Assembly (NCBI GenBank): GCA_033439795.1
Contig: JAUTDP010000009.1
Span: 1 to 64,000 of the forward strand
DNA from: Sordaria brevicollis
Taxonomy: Eukaryota; Ascomycota; Sordariomycetes; Sordariales; Sordariaceae
Reading direction: 5' to 3'
DNA length: 64,000 nucleotides
In this document: one piece after another, positions 1-10,228 of the stretch
Layout: every line of letters starts with the position of its first letter
How positions within the stretch are numbered: the first letter of the stretch is position 1
Notes under the pieces: model-generated
What the model saw: only the letters and a program-made list of their open reading frames with translations
Told to the model about the DNA's origin: nothing
Databases searched by the model: none
Position numbers and translations under genes: made by a program

Positions 1-1035
1 TTCGGTCGTGATAAGGTGTCTTCGAGTTGAAATGATGGGTAAAAGAGAGGAAGGACAATGATGCCTCGCTACCGACCCATGTTGTGAGAGATGCGCACCA
101 ACATGGCGTTTTTTTGCCAAACATGCGCTGAATACGAGTTATGAAATTGTCGTGTTGGTGACTCGGCGGAAATGGAACATGAGTTCTCTGGACTTGGTAA
201 CCAAGAGCACGACTGGACGATGTTGGTGTAGTACACCTGTGGTGCTTCTATCGACAATGATGAGGTTGGAAATGGAATCGAGAGTTGAGAGTGGAAGCAA
301 CCATCAGAGCTTCCTTCCATATCTCGGTCAGTGTCGGTCGTACCTTACCTCACTCACTGCAACTTCATCCTAGCAGCGGCACGTTCACGGCACGTTAACG
401 GCACGCGAGGTGGGGCGTCCTTGATGTTAGTGGAGTCCACTGAAGATGAAGCTGCGACAGCTCGACAGTGCCCCAACTGCACCTGCAGCTTCAGGCGGTC
501 CTGGTCCCTGGGCTGTCAGAACCTTGTGACCGGCTTCCCCTGCCGCCTAGCCTGCAAGTGGTTCCAGTGTGGATTCTGGAGAATTAAAATGAGGTGCAGC
601 GGTGCAGCCGCCGCCGCCGCCGCAGCCAACGACCATGGGGGATCGGTTCCCGTTCCACCCGACCCCATTCACCCCAGGGCAACCCGACACACCTTCCACT
701 ACCCTCCTCCAACCGTCAGGCCAACGTCGACGGGATCTTAGCTCTTGACCCGCGCTTTCATGATCCCTTCGTACAACTTGTACTCCTCCTCTTGACCCTG
801 ACCAACCAAGAGACTCCGACCACAACCCCGACCCTGAACACTCGTGATTTTTGCATCTTTGTCCAACATAGCAGAAAAAAAGTTATTTGCGATTAGCATT
901 TTGGTGTTTTCCCCCCTCGGCATAGACACGCCCATCCACTCCCAACGACACCGAATCTACGATCCGACGTTTTCTGCCCAGCGACACCCAACCTACCCGA
1001 GTTGTCCGTGAGGGCGACAACGTACATACTTCGCC
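1..1035. other. Upstream region without a supported gene
   Basis: This is the 5' flank of the RhoGAP gene. Several short open frames occur on both strands, but they overlap each other, have no recognisable domain and lack convincing splice continuity. A short direct repeat of the motif ggcacg(t/c) lies near 377-404. The sequence just before 1036 is CA-rich and probably belongs to the 5' leader. I see nothing else that can be named. Confidence 0.5.
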
Positions 1036-3727
1036 ATGTCTCTAGGAGATGCATCTGCGCCAGCAACATCGCCGACGCCTGACAGCGGCAGTCCGGTGAC
1101 AGCAGCAGCCCCTGCGCCGCCTACAGCACCAGCACCTACCGATGTCCCCGAAACCAACCCGCATGTTCAAGATGTGCTTTCCTCAGAGGTGCGTCCGAAT
1201 CATAGAAGCGTTGACGTCGACCCAATTGCTTACCTGTGGTATCTATAAAATAGATTGGCATCGCGACGATGCTCAACCGTCTAAAACAGAGCATAGCGTC
1301 CGCAAAGGTACGAGTCCCCACCCCCCCCCCCCCCCCCCCCCCCCGAATTCCGACGGCCCCGACCGGATCATACAGTTTCCCCTTTGCAATTGGGTCAGAC
1401 ATGGATCTAATACGATATGCATCTTCTAGGAGTTTGCGACCTTTTTAAAGAAGCGCTCTGTACTCGAAGACGAACATGCGAACGGCCTCAGAAAACTCTG
1501 TAAAGCATCCCACGAGAGCTCATCTCGCTCCGAACACAGGGGTGGAACTTTCGCCAAAGCCTACGAAGACATGATGACGATCCACGAGCGCATGGCCGAA
1601 AACGGGACCCAGTTCGCCATGTCCCTCCACCAGATGCACGAAGACCTGCTGGAGCTTGCAGGGATCGCTGAGAAATCCAGGAAAGGATGGAAGCAAAGCG
1701 GACTAACGGCCGAGCAACGAGTGGCCGACCTCGAAGCCGCCATGCGCAAGTCCAAGTCCAAGTACGATGCCTTAGCCGAGGAGTACGATCGAGCCCGTAC
1801 TGGCGACACCGGAGGGCAACAAAAGGGCAAGATGTTCGGCTTCAAGGGCCCCAAGTCAGCTGCTCAGCATGAGGAAGACCTCTTACGAAAGGCCCAGGCC
1901 GCGGATCAGGATTACCAGGCCAAGGTCGAGACTGTACAGAGGGAACGTGGAGAGTTGCTGAACAGGATACGACCCGATACGATCAAGGCTCTTCAAGAGA
2001 TTGTTAGGGAGTGTGATGCCGGTGTTGTTTTGCAGATGCAAAAGTTCGGTAAGTGCTCTCGTATCGATAGTCTCCCCGGGGCTTGATGCTGATACTGTGC
2101 CCGACAGCGTCCTTCAACGAGAAGCTCTTGCTTAGTAACGGTTTGAGCATTAGCCCTCTGAGGCATGGACCGGAAGCACGCAGCTTGCGCGAATGTGTGC
2201 AGGCCATCAATAACGACAAAGACTTGGATGAGTACATTCTCAACCAGTATGCGCGACTACCTCCGAGGACAGGGGAGCCCAAATACGAAAAGAACGCTGT
2301 AAGTTTCCTATATAAAGCTCGTGTTAATGTCATGGTCACCCAAGCTGACTGAGTACCCTGCTAGCTCCTGGACCCGGCAAATCGCACTACTACAACTCCG
2401 TACGTACCACCCGGTGGTAGTCAACCGACAGCACCCACGCACTCGCGAGAATATGGGTCGATGAACTCGAGGACAGGACCTTTGAACGATACTCCTACCG
2501 CGCCATCTCTGGGCCATCACTATGGCCAGAGCTCGTCTTCGATTCCAATGATCTCATCTGCTCAACAGCCCGAGTCACAGCCTTCGCATGAACGTAGCTT
2601 CAGCCATGGGAACATCCTTAATCAGATGAGCACCCCTTTTAACCCCCAGTATGGCGATTCCCGGGGTGCGGCCACCCAACAGGCCCAGGCTGCAAGTTCC
2701 AGGTACAACGGGGCCATCGGATCGATATCATCGTCCGGCCCTCCACAACTGGGTGCGCTACCCTTCCAATACTCCAATCCTCAGTCACCGCCAGCAGCTC
2801 CAACCCAACAACCACCGCAACAGCCATCACAGCCGCCACCGCAGCAACCTCCCCAACAGCCGCCCTTCAGTCAACCGCCTCAGCTACCATCCCCAGGACC
2901 TCTTTCTAGTCCAAGCCAGCAGGGATATCCCTCCGGTCCCGCACAAGGAAGACAGTCGACGCCGCCAATGGCTCAGCCCACGCGGCCAGTATTTGGCGTG
3001 TCGCTTTCGAGGTTATATGAGAGAGATGGATTGGCTGTTCCTATGGTTGTTTATCAGTGCATCCAGGCCGTCGATCTTTTCGGTCTTGGGCTTGAGGGTA
3101 TCTACCGACTTTCTGGCTCAGTACCTCATGTGAACAAGCTCAAGACTCTCTTTGACACAGGTATGAGACCCCAACGACTCAGCACTTTTGATGATGGACC
3201 GAGGCTTACGTTGACACCTGCCACAGATTCCGGTTCAAGCAACCTCGATTTCCGCAACCCCGAAAACTTCTTCCACGACGTCAACAGTGTAGCCGGCCTG
3301 TTGAAGCAATTCTTCCGCGACCTTCCCGACCCGTTGTTGACTAAGGAGCACTACGCGTCGTTCATCGAGGCAGCCAGTAAGTTTTTGATCACTACATATT
3401 ATCCCTCTAGCCAGTACTAACAGGCAAACCTTCACCACCACAGAAAACGAAGACGAAACAGTCCGTCGTGATTCCCTCCACGCCATCATCAACAGCCTTC
3501 CCGATCCCAACTACGCTACCCTGCGCGCTTTGACGCTTCACCTGCACCGCGTCATCGACAACTCGAGCGTCAACCGGATGAGCTCGCAGAACTTGGCCAT
3601 CGTTTTTGGCCCCACGCTGATGGGCACGGCTGGCCCCGGTGCCAATATTGCGGATGCCGGGTGGCAGGTTCGCGTGGTGGATACCATTTTGCAGAATACG
3701 TATCAGATCTTTGATGACGATGATTGA
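1036..3727 (+). CDS. F-BAR and RhoGAP domain protein (Rgd1-like Rho GTPase-activating protein)
   Basis: Join of 1036-1188, 1254-1307, 1430-2048, 2108-2298, 2365-3160, 3227-3376 and 3444-3727, giving 748 aa; all junctions are GT-AG and keep frame. A Pro/Ala-rich start (about 50 aa) leads into a helical F-BAR membrane-binding region (about residues 52-330, beginning with MLNRLKQSIASAKEF). A low-complexity Pro/Gln/Ser linker follows (about 345-540). The C-terminal RhoGAP domain (about 545-745) has the arginine-finger motif GIYRLSGS and later NLAIVFGPTLM. Members of this family bind curved plasma membrane and switch off Rho GTPases, Rho3/Rho4 in yeast Rgd1, at sites of polarised growth. The domain order matches Rgd1. 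The start is the first ATG in frame with the F-BAR. The target GTPase here is inferred from the family. Confidence 0.9.
1321..1344. repeat. Poly-C tract of 24 bases in intron 2 of the RhoGAP gene
   Basis: An uninterrupted run of 24 C lies inside the second intron (1308-1429), shortly after the donor site. It is a likely length-variable and sequencing-error-prone site, but it does not touch coding sequence. Confidence 0.9.
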
Positions 3728-4608
3728 TCTGACATATGTATACTTGTGTGTCTACGTGCGCTGCTCCAAACGGATGGCCTGGAGTTCTGTCCTGACCTGG
3801 ACCCAGCGGCAGCAAGGAGGAGGGTTTGATACTATGGAAAAGTAATTGCCGGAGTAGCGAAGCTGAAGAGATGCTTTGTCTTATCAGCATTGAAGCACTA
3901 GGGTCGTATGGTATGGCTTCTGTTGTTCTCGGGGTGCGGGTTTGTAGCGATGCGTTGCTTACACACCCATTGTTTCGCTTGTGTAATAGATCAAACCACA
4001 TTCTGAAGCGAGAACTTTTTGGTGGATGGACGGGCATCAGGGAAAGGAAATGGGAATTTGCATGGTTGCGGGTGGAAAGCGTGGGAGAAGGAAGAGAAGG
4101 AAGAATCAGATTATTGTTGCATTCATCATCACATTACGAGTTGCTATGGTAGTCTAGTCTAGTAGGTTACTTGTATACAATACATGCAACAGGAACGGGG
4201 CGATGAGTTCTTGTACTATTTTAATTACATACGTCCGTACACTTCTGGACAGTAATAGCATTTATTGTATAATGTTGCCAGTTGAGTGTCGTCGTAGATT
4301 GGGAGGACAACCGATGGAGGAGAACGTTAAAAAAAAAAAAAAAAAGAAAGAAGAAGAAGAAGAAGAAGAAGAAGAAGAAGAAGAAGAAGAAGAAGAAGAA
4401 ACACGTGTCTGTAGAAGAATCGGGTGAGGAGCAGCACGCTCGGTGGCGTAGAAGAAGAAGACAAAGAGACAGGCAGGCACTCATGAAGCGCTCTGTAGTA
4501 ACGTCTCAAACACCACGAAAACAAAAGGGCAGTTGAAAGAATAGACACACCATGATGTATGAAGGCGAGAAAAGCACAACTAAATCAAACATACTTGAAA
4601 AAAGAATT
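3728..4608. other. 3' flank of the RhoGAP gene
   Basis: No gene is supported. The region holds the probable 3' untranslated sequence of the RhoGAP gene and a long A/GAA simple repeat (separate entry). The open frames across the repeat are low-complexity Lys/Glu or Ser/Phe strings and are not genes. Confidence 0.6.
4329..4402. repeat. Poly-A followed by (GAA)n microsatellite
   Basis: About 17 A are followed by a nearly perfect GAA trinucleotide array of roughly 18 units ending before acacgtg. It is a purine-only tract in the 3' flank of the RhoGAP gene, a likely polymorphic marker, and could adopt non-B DNA. Confidence 0.9.
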
Positions 4609-4849
4609 TGCGCGGTCCAGGATTCGAACCCGGGTCTTCACTCCTCGAGCAGAAATTACCTAAGCACTTGTGTTAAAATCCCCCTGTAAACCTCCTGGAT
4701 AGCTACCAGTGGACAACGGCAGGGAGCTCTTTGGACATCCATGCCTACTCCTTAGGTAGATATTTTCTTTGTTTGCAGGGAATGTCAACACTACACTCTG
4801 TCTTTCTGCTTGGGGTGAGTGGTGCGTTAGACCACTACGCTAACCACGC
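4609..4849 (-). tRNA. tRNA gene split by a ~165-nt intron or insertion; anticodon unresolved
   Basis: Read on the minus strand, the 5' half starts at 4849 with gcgtggt, then ta, a D arm gcgt/acgc, and an A-box-like tagcgtagtgg. The 3' half ends at 4610 with a T arm ccggg-ttcgaat-cctgg (B box) and accgcgc, which pairs fully with gcgtggt (one G-T pair). The discriminator base is A at 4609. A run of T follows at once on the minus strand, as expected for a Pol III terminator. An anticodon stem cactc/gagtg can be drawn, but the two halves lie about 165 nt apart and no loop with U33 is obvious. I therefore cannot name the amino acid. Either the intron is exceptionally long for a nuclear tRNA or a small insertion has broken the gene. 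Confidence 0.7.
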
Positions 4850-5255
4850 TTTGGTTTTGTTGGTGAAAGGGGGGCTAGAAGTGGTAGGCTATATACAGTA
4901 ATAACAGGTGATGAGGTGAAGATGAAGTGAAGGGAGCTGGAAGGTTAAGAAGTGGGACAGGACTTAAGCAACAAAGGAAGTGTGTCGCTAAGTTGGTCAA
5001 AGTGACTGAGTTACTTTGATGGCGTCTAGTATTAGCCAAATGTTTATACCATATGAAAGGGCACAGAGATATGTTGAAGTTGAGGTTCATTGGTTTTCTT
5101 CAAACGAAAAGTAAGTAGGTATCTTCCAAGACTGTATATACAAAAACATCCATTGCTATCCAAGAAACTGCCAAAAACCTTTAAGGAAATAACCAAGGAA
5201 AAGCCCAATCGCTCGCTAACGAAATGAAGAAAAAGTCCTGCACAACAAGACAAAT
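4850..5255. other. Intergenic region between the tRNA and the 3' end of al-1
   Basis: No gene is supported. The part next to 5256 is probably the 3' untranslated region of al-1, which reads leftward on the minus strand. The part next to 4850 holds upstream sequence of the tRNA. Confidence 0.5.
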
Positions 5256-7184
5256 CTACCGCACAAACAACAAGAAATAAACCACCGCCCCCAGCGCCAC
5301 CAACAGCGGCACCATCCTCTGCCACAAAAGGTCAACAACCTCCATCGCCCCCTCAAACGCATCACTCCCTCTCCTTCCTCCAGGCTTATTGCTATTCACC
5401 CTCGTGATAACCCCCTCCTTCATGATCCGCTCATCCATCTCCCTCTGCATGCGCCCGCTGTTTCTCTCCGCATTCGTCGTCCACGGCGCCCTCGTGCTGG
5501 CAGGGAACGTCTCCTCCAGGATCTGCTCAGCGGTGATTTTGGCTCCGGCCAAAACAATCGGTACGCCCGTTCCCGGGTGCGTGCTGGCGCCGACAAAGTA
5601 AGCGTTGTCGAGCCCTTTGGCCTTGGTGCGCGGACGGAAGGCGAGCACGTTGAAGAAATCGTGCGCCAGACCCAGGATGGCGCCCTTGCTGAGGTTGAAC
5701 TTGGTTTCCCACGTGTAGGGGGTGTTGATGATCTCGTCGGCGATCATGGGTGCGAGGGAGAGGCCGGTGCGGGCCTCGATGGTGGCGAGAACGGCGCTGC
5801 GGGCTTTGGAGATGAGAGAGGGCCAGTCGTGCTCGGGTTGGCCGTTTTGGAGAAGGTGGCCGACGGGGACGAGGGCGATGATAGCGTCGCGGTTGGGAGG
5901 GGCGGCAGATGGGTCGACGCGGGAGGGGACGTGGATGTACTGTTGAGAAGGGAGAAAGGTTAGATATAATGATCGAAACAAATCGAGGGGGGCTACTCAC
6001 GAAGCTGGGATCGTCAGGCAGAGCCTGCCTTTCAAAGATGGCGTCAAACGAGTCCTTGTATTCCTCCGCCAAAAAGATGTTGTGCGTCTCCAGCTCGGGC
6101 GCCTTGCCCGACAAGCTCCAGTAGAAGGAAATGGAACTGCACGACGCCTTGCGGTTGTTGAGCTTGTTGGCGTACCGCTCGATGCCCCCGACCTCCTTGG
6201 GCAAGAGGTTGTTGTACGCATACACCAAGTCGGCGTTGACCACCACCAAATCGGCATTGAGCACCTCGCCGTTCTCGAGCTGGACACCCGTCGCCTTTGG
6301 CTTCTTTCCGTTCTTGCCTCCGTCTGTAAGAACGTTGGACACGCCTGTGTTGAGTCTGTACTTGACACCCATCCTCTCACCGATATTCACCAACGCCTCC
6401 AACACCTTGTGGAAGCCTCCGCGGGGATACCAAATGCCCTCAGCCAATTCTGAGTACTGAAGCAGACTGTAAGTTGCTGGGGCATCAAACGGGCTCATAC
6501 CCATATACATGGTTGCGAAAGTGAAGACTCGCTGCATGCGATCTGTTTTGAAGAACCTGCCGGCGCGGTGCCAGATGCTCTCAAAGGGGTGAAGAGCCAA
6601 GAGCAAGCGGATAACTAGTCGGGGATCGGCCAATTCGAAAATCGACTTGAAGTTACGGTGCAGGACGTGCCGCAAGCTGGCCTCATAGTGCTGGTGACCT
6701 TCGGACATCCATGAAAGATATCGGCGGAAGCCGTCGGGACCCTCCCACTTTTCGATTTCGAGCTTCATGGCGGCCGTGTCGGTAGTGGGCGAGAAGCGCT
6801 TGCCGTCGGAAAACCAGATGTTGTAGTTGGGAAAGCATTGGAGGAGCTCGACTCCTTCTTGCTCGAGCGAGGTGCCTAGGTCTTCGAATGTCTCGCGGAA
6901 GAGACCTGGTAGGAGAAGTAGCGAGGGTCCTTGGTCGAAACGGTAGCCATCTTTTGTGTGGATGAGACTGCAGCGGCCTCCTGTGAAGTCGTTCTTTTCG
7001 AGGACTGTGACGTCTACGCCAGCTTTGGCCAAACGAGCTGCAATGGCGATACCACCCGCACCGGCGCCTGTTGTTATGAGAAGAGGTTAGCATATGTTCT
7101 GGCAGCAAGATCATCAGCCGGAGCCTATAGAAAAATAAACATACCAACAACAATGGCGCTTCTTGGCCTTTGAACTTCAGCCAT
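5256..7184 (-). CDS. al-1: Phytoene desaturase (albino-1), carotenoid biosynthesis
   Basis: Join of complement 7145-7184, 6001-7067 and 5256-5939, giving 596 aa, against 595 in N. crassa al-1. It introduces double bonds into phytoene towards lycopene and more desaturated carotenes in the neurosporaxanthin pathway. The joined N-terminus has the FAD-binding motif VVGAGAGG about 12 residues from the start, followed by VLEKNDFTGGRC. The C-terminal part carries the bacterial/fungal phytoene dehydrogenase signature FVGASTHPGTGVPIVLAG. The last ~20 residues (VPLLVALGAVVYFLLFVR) form a membrane anchor. The 40-nt first exon is fixed by the start context and by completion of the Gly-rich motif across the splice. 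In Neurospora this gene is induced by blue light through the White Collar complex. The protein resembles N. crassa AL-1 closely but is not identical to it. Confidence 0.96.
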
Positions 7185-7411
7185 CGTGTTTGTGTGTATA
7201 GTGTTCTTGTCTGAAACCGTCTTGTTGTAACTGTCCTCGTCGCTTGCTTTCTCGCAAAGGCCGAGATGTTCTGACGACTGTCGAGTGGTATAGGGCTCCA
7301 GAAGACCAAAATTGGGACGAAAGAGAAAAAAAGTAGAGGTATGGGAAAAGATCAGAGAGAACCTTTTTGGATAGGTATGTAGTTTTCCACTCCAAGAAAG
7401 AGCTCGAGCAA

Positions 7412-7935
7412 GATCGCAGATGATCAACAAAGAAAAACGCAAAGAGCTAAGAGGAGGCAGGAGAGCTTGCAACAGGTACAGTTCCAACCAACTTGTGATG
7501 AACCGTTCGGAGAGAAACAAACCCGAGTGTTTGAGACAAGGTGGTGATGCGCACAGTCTGTATTTAGATGATTTTCCCACCGTTCCAAGAAGTTCAGAAG
7601 CTGCTGTTCGCGACTTCCCGTTCCTGGCATCATGCGCGCTTGCATCCGATCCTCACATCCCTTCCCTTCTCCCAAATCCTCCTCCATTTCAGCTGTCATT
7701 GCTCTCGTCAACAACCAGCATCATCATTCCTCCCGTTTGTGGGTCGATGCTGGAGATAGAAAGCGGGGGACGGCATAACAAGCTGCCCTCAAAAAAGTCT
7801 CCATTTGGTACATTCGGCGGTAGACGTGGTTCGATCTGTAGAAGAAAGGGTTCGTGGATCGGTACCAAAAGCTGGGTAGTAAAAAAGCTAGCCGATCAAT
7901 CGCCCTCTTGATCGATGTCATCGACGCCAAGATCG
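7412..7935. promoter_or_regulatory. GATC-rich upstream region of al-1, candidate light-response elements
   Basis: Upstream of the al-1 start (7184, minus strand) there is a pair of GATC sites in gatcgcagatgatc at 7412-7425. A denser cluster includes cgatcaatcg (7893-7902), ttgatcgatgtcatcg (7908-7923) and gatcg at 7931-7935, with further GATCs near 7832 and 7857. White Collar complex sites in Neurospora light-regulated promoters contain paired GATC/CGAT cores, so the position and motif fit. That they act as light-response elements is inference from motif and gene identity only. Confidence 0.4.
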
Positions 7936-7949
7936 TCTTTTAAATCGGA

Positions 7950-10228
7950 CACAATGCCCGGGGCCTGCAGAGCCCGCCAACATCTTGAATTATAAAGTGG
8001 AGCAACGTCCCCTCTCCCTCCAAAGGCGACCCAGGTCTGCAGCGGGATGACTTCAGTCCGCTTGGTACCAAAAACCAAAAGAAGGTGCCGGGCAGGGGCA
8101 GCTTCCCTTCTGGGCATTAACAGCCGATATGATTCGTCAACACCTGCAGAAAGAAGAAGCGCACAGGCCAAGTCCCCCCATCCGATTTTGGCAAAAGCCC
8201 ACCAAATTGAGGCGGAGGGGAGTCCGTCCGATCTGTCGAACCCTTGCTCCCTAGCTCCTGTCATTCGATCCGCATTCAAAAAGTGGCAGACGGATCGAGA
8301 CTCTTTGCGCATCAGAAAGATGTCAGTGAGATCAGAGATCCTGAAGCCCCAATTCATCACAGGACGATAGATAAGCGCATTGATCGCAAACTTTTCTTTC
8401 GTTTCGTCTCGTCTCGTGTCATTTCATCCAATCCGTCAGGCACACACACGTCCACGCACGGCAACCACCAGGATGCGCCTTTCCAGAATCCCGGGAATCG
8501 GTTTCATCCCATCCATCTTCATCGGACTGTGCTCCGTGACTGCCGTTCCTCTACGTATGACGAGATCTATATGTCGCACCGGACACATCATCTTCTGAAT
8601 CCCCGGTGAGACCTTCGGGGTCGAACTGCCTTCACCGAAAAGATCCCTCCCGACTTCGATGACTTAATTCGTCTCAATCTTTTCACTCCTTCCACGCTCA
8701 GTATTTCCCTTGTCATTCATACAATTAACTTAACTTACCCAATAAATAGCCAGCTCACTACTACCTTCGCACGCCAAACTTCAACTCAACGATCATCTAT
8801 CGCGAGGTTCCGATCAAATATTCCAATCCTGGGTTGTTTGGTAGCTTGGTACCTGTTTGTAGCTGGCCCAGAGGCTATATGGACGCAATAAAACAGATAA
8901 AGACATCTGGTAAGGCATTGCAGTGCTCCAAAAATACCTATTTAAAGCTTCATTATACCTCAAAACTGGAGCAAAAGACAGTAAGAAGTAAAAAGGGCTG
9001 TTGGAATTGATCAGAGGCCCCAGGCTAACAAACAGACCAGTACTGGATCGTACGCTCGAGAGTCGCAATACTTTTTCTCGATACTCCTAGTTACACCATA
9101 AAGGTCGGCAAACGTTGTTTTCATCCATGACAAGACAACCAAACCCACAACGGCACTTTCACCAATCGAGTTCCATTCAAATTATTGCACAAGATCCGGG
9201 GAAACAAATACTCGCCACCAACCGCTTTTATTGTAGCAAGACCAAGACGAAGCGCCAGATCGAAGCGCGCGGACTGCATATTTGAACGATCAAAAAGGAG
9301 GAGCTCCCCCCTTGCTTCAATCATGGAGGCAGTTCCACCACACCACGAAAAGCCAAACATGAGATCGCATCAACTAAACCTATAGTGTTGACCGCGATTG
9401 AGGGCATACCATAACCGATGGCTGATCCGACGGGGGTTTCCAATGGTGCCGTGCTAATGGTTCCTATACTCAAGCCACCTTGACGGTCAACCAAAATTGC
9501 GCTGGCCACAATATTTTGAAAACTTCGGATGTTTGTGCAACAAACAAGGAGATCCAGGAAAAGCGTGCCATGAACCAGCTTATTCAAAAGTGCTTGAGGA
9601 ACCAAATATCTCATAAGAGATTCGAGGTATTTGAATCTCAAGCTTGGTCTGCAAGATCCAAAATTTCGGAAAGTTGTTGGCTCAACCTTAGAGTTTGAGA
9701 GTTGGCAGTGATTGTCAAAGACTTGGGCATGGGAGCGGACTTTCATGATTGTTTTCACGATGACTTCGTTGAATAGGTTGAGAGTAATGTTAGGTGGTGG
9801 TCACTTCTTGCGTCCAAGATCCGTTGGTTCACATTCAACCCTTTGATAACGAGCTCTAACGATAATGCGACAACACGTCTTCCGGACCTTTCGATATGTC
9901 TCATGCACAACATACAACGCCCATACAACACTCTTTATCATATACACCACCCTCGACTAACAAATTTATATAAATAGGAGAACAGGAAAGATAACGTAAC
10001 TACTCCGCGCAGCCCGCCCTAATAGACGGCTACTTGACAAAGATTAGTGTCTTTTCCGCAGGGTAAGTAAAGTACACTAGGTAGAGAATTATTATAGACA
10101 TTCATTAGTCGCCAATACACCAACCGCTCTATCCATCCATCTCTTTTCATTACACAACCGGCAGCAACTTTTCATTCCCATCTCGTCCCATCCCCAAGAA
10201 CTTTTTTCACAACTACTCAAAACAACCC
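7950..10228. other. About 2.3 kb without a supported gene between al-1 and the myosin gene
   Basis: Left part: al-1 upstream sequence. Right part, from about 9,900: probable 3' untranslated region of the myosin gene, which ends at 10229. Between about 8,810 and 9,780 the base composition falls. Two minus-strand frames are open there (8814-9068 and 9321-9758), with no recognisable domain and no start or splice support. This stretch might be an old decayed repeat, but I could not identify a family. Confidence 0.45.

Noticed and set aside
331..741. 136-codon plus-strand frame upstream of the RhoGAP gene
   Set aside because: Poly-Ala and Cys-rich translation with no domain and several overlapping competitors on both strands.
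4203..4484. Open frames over the GAA repeat
   Set aside because: They encode only poly-Lys, poly-Glu, poly-Ser or poly-Phe from the simple repeat.
8047..8370. 107-codon plus-strand frame upstream of al-1
   Set aside because: No domain, opposed by an equally long minus-strand frame, and lies in the probable al-1 regulatory region.
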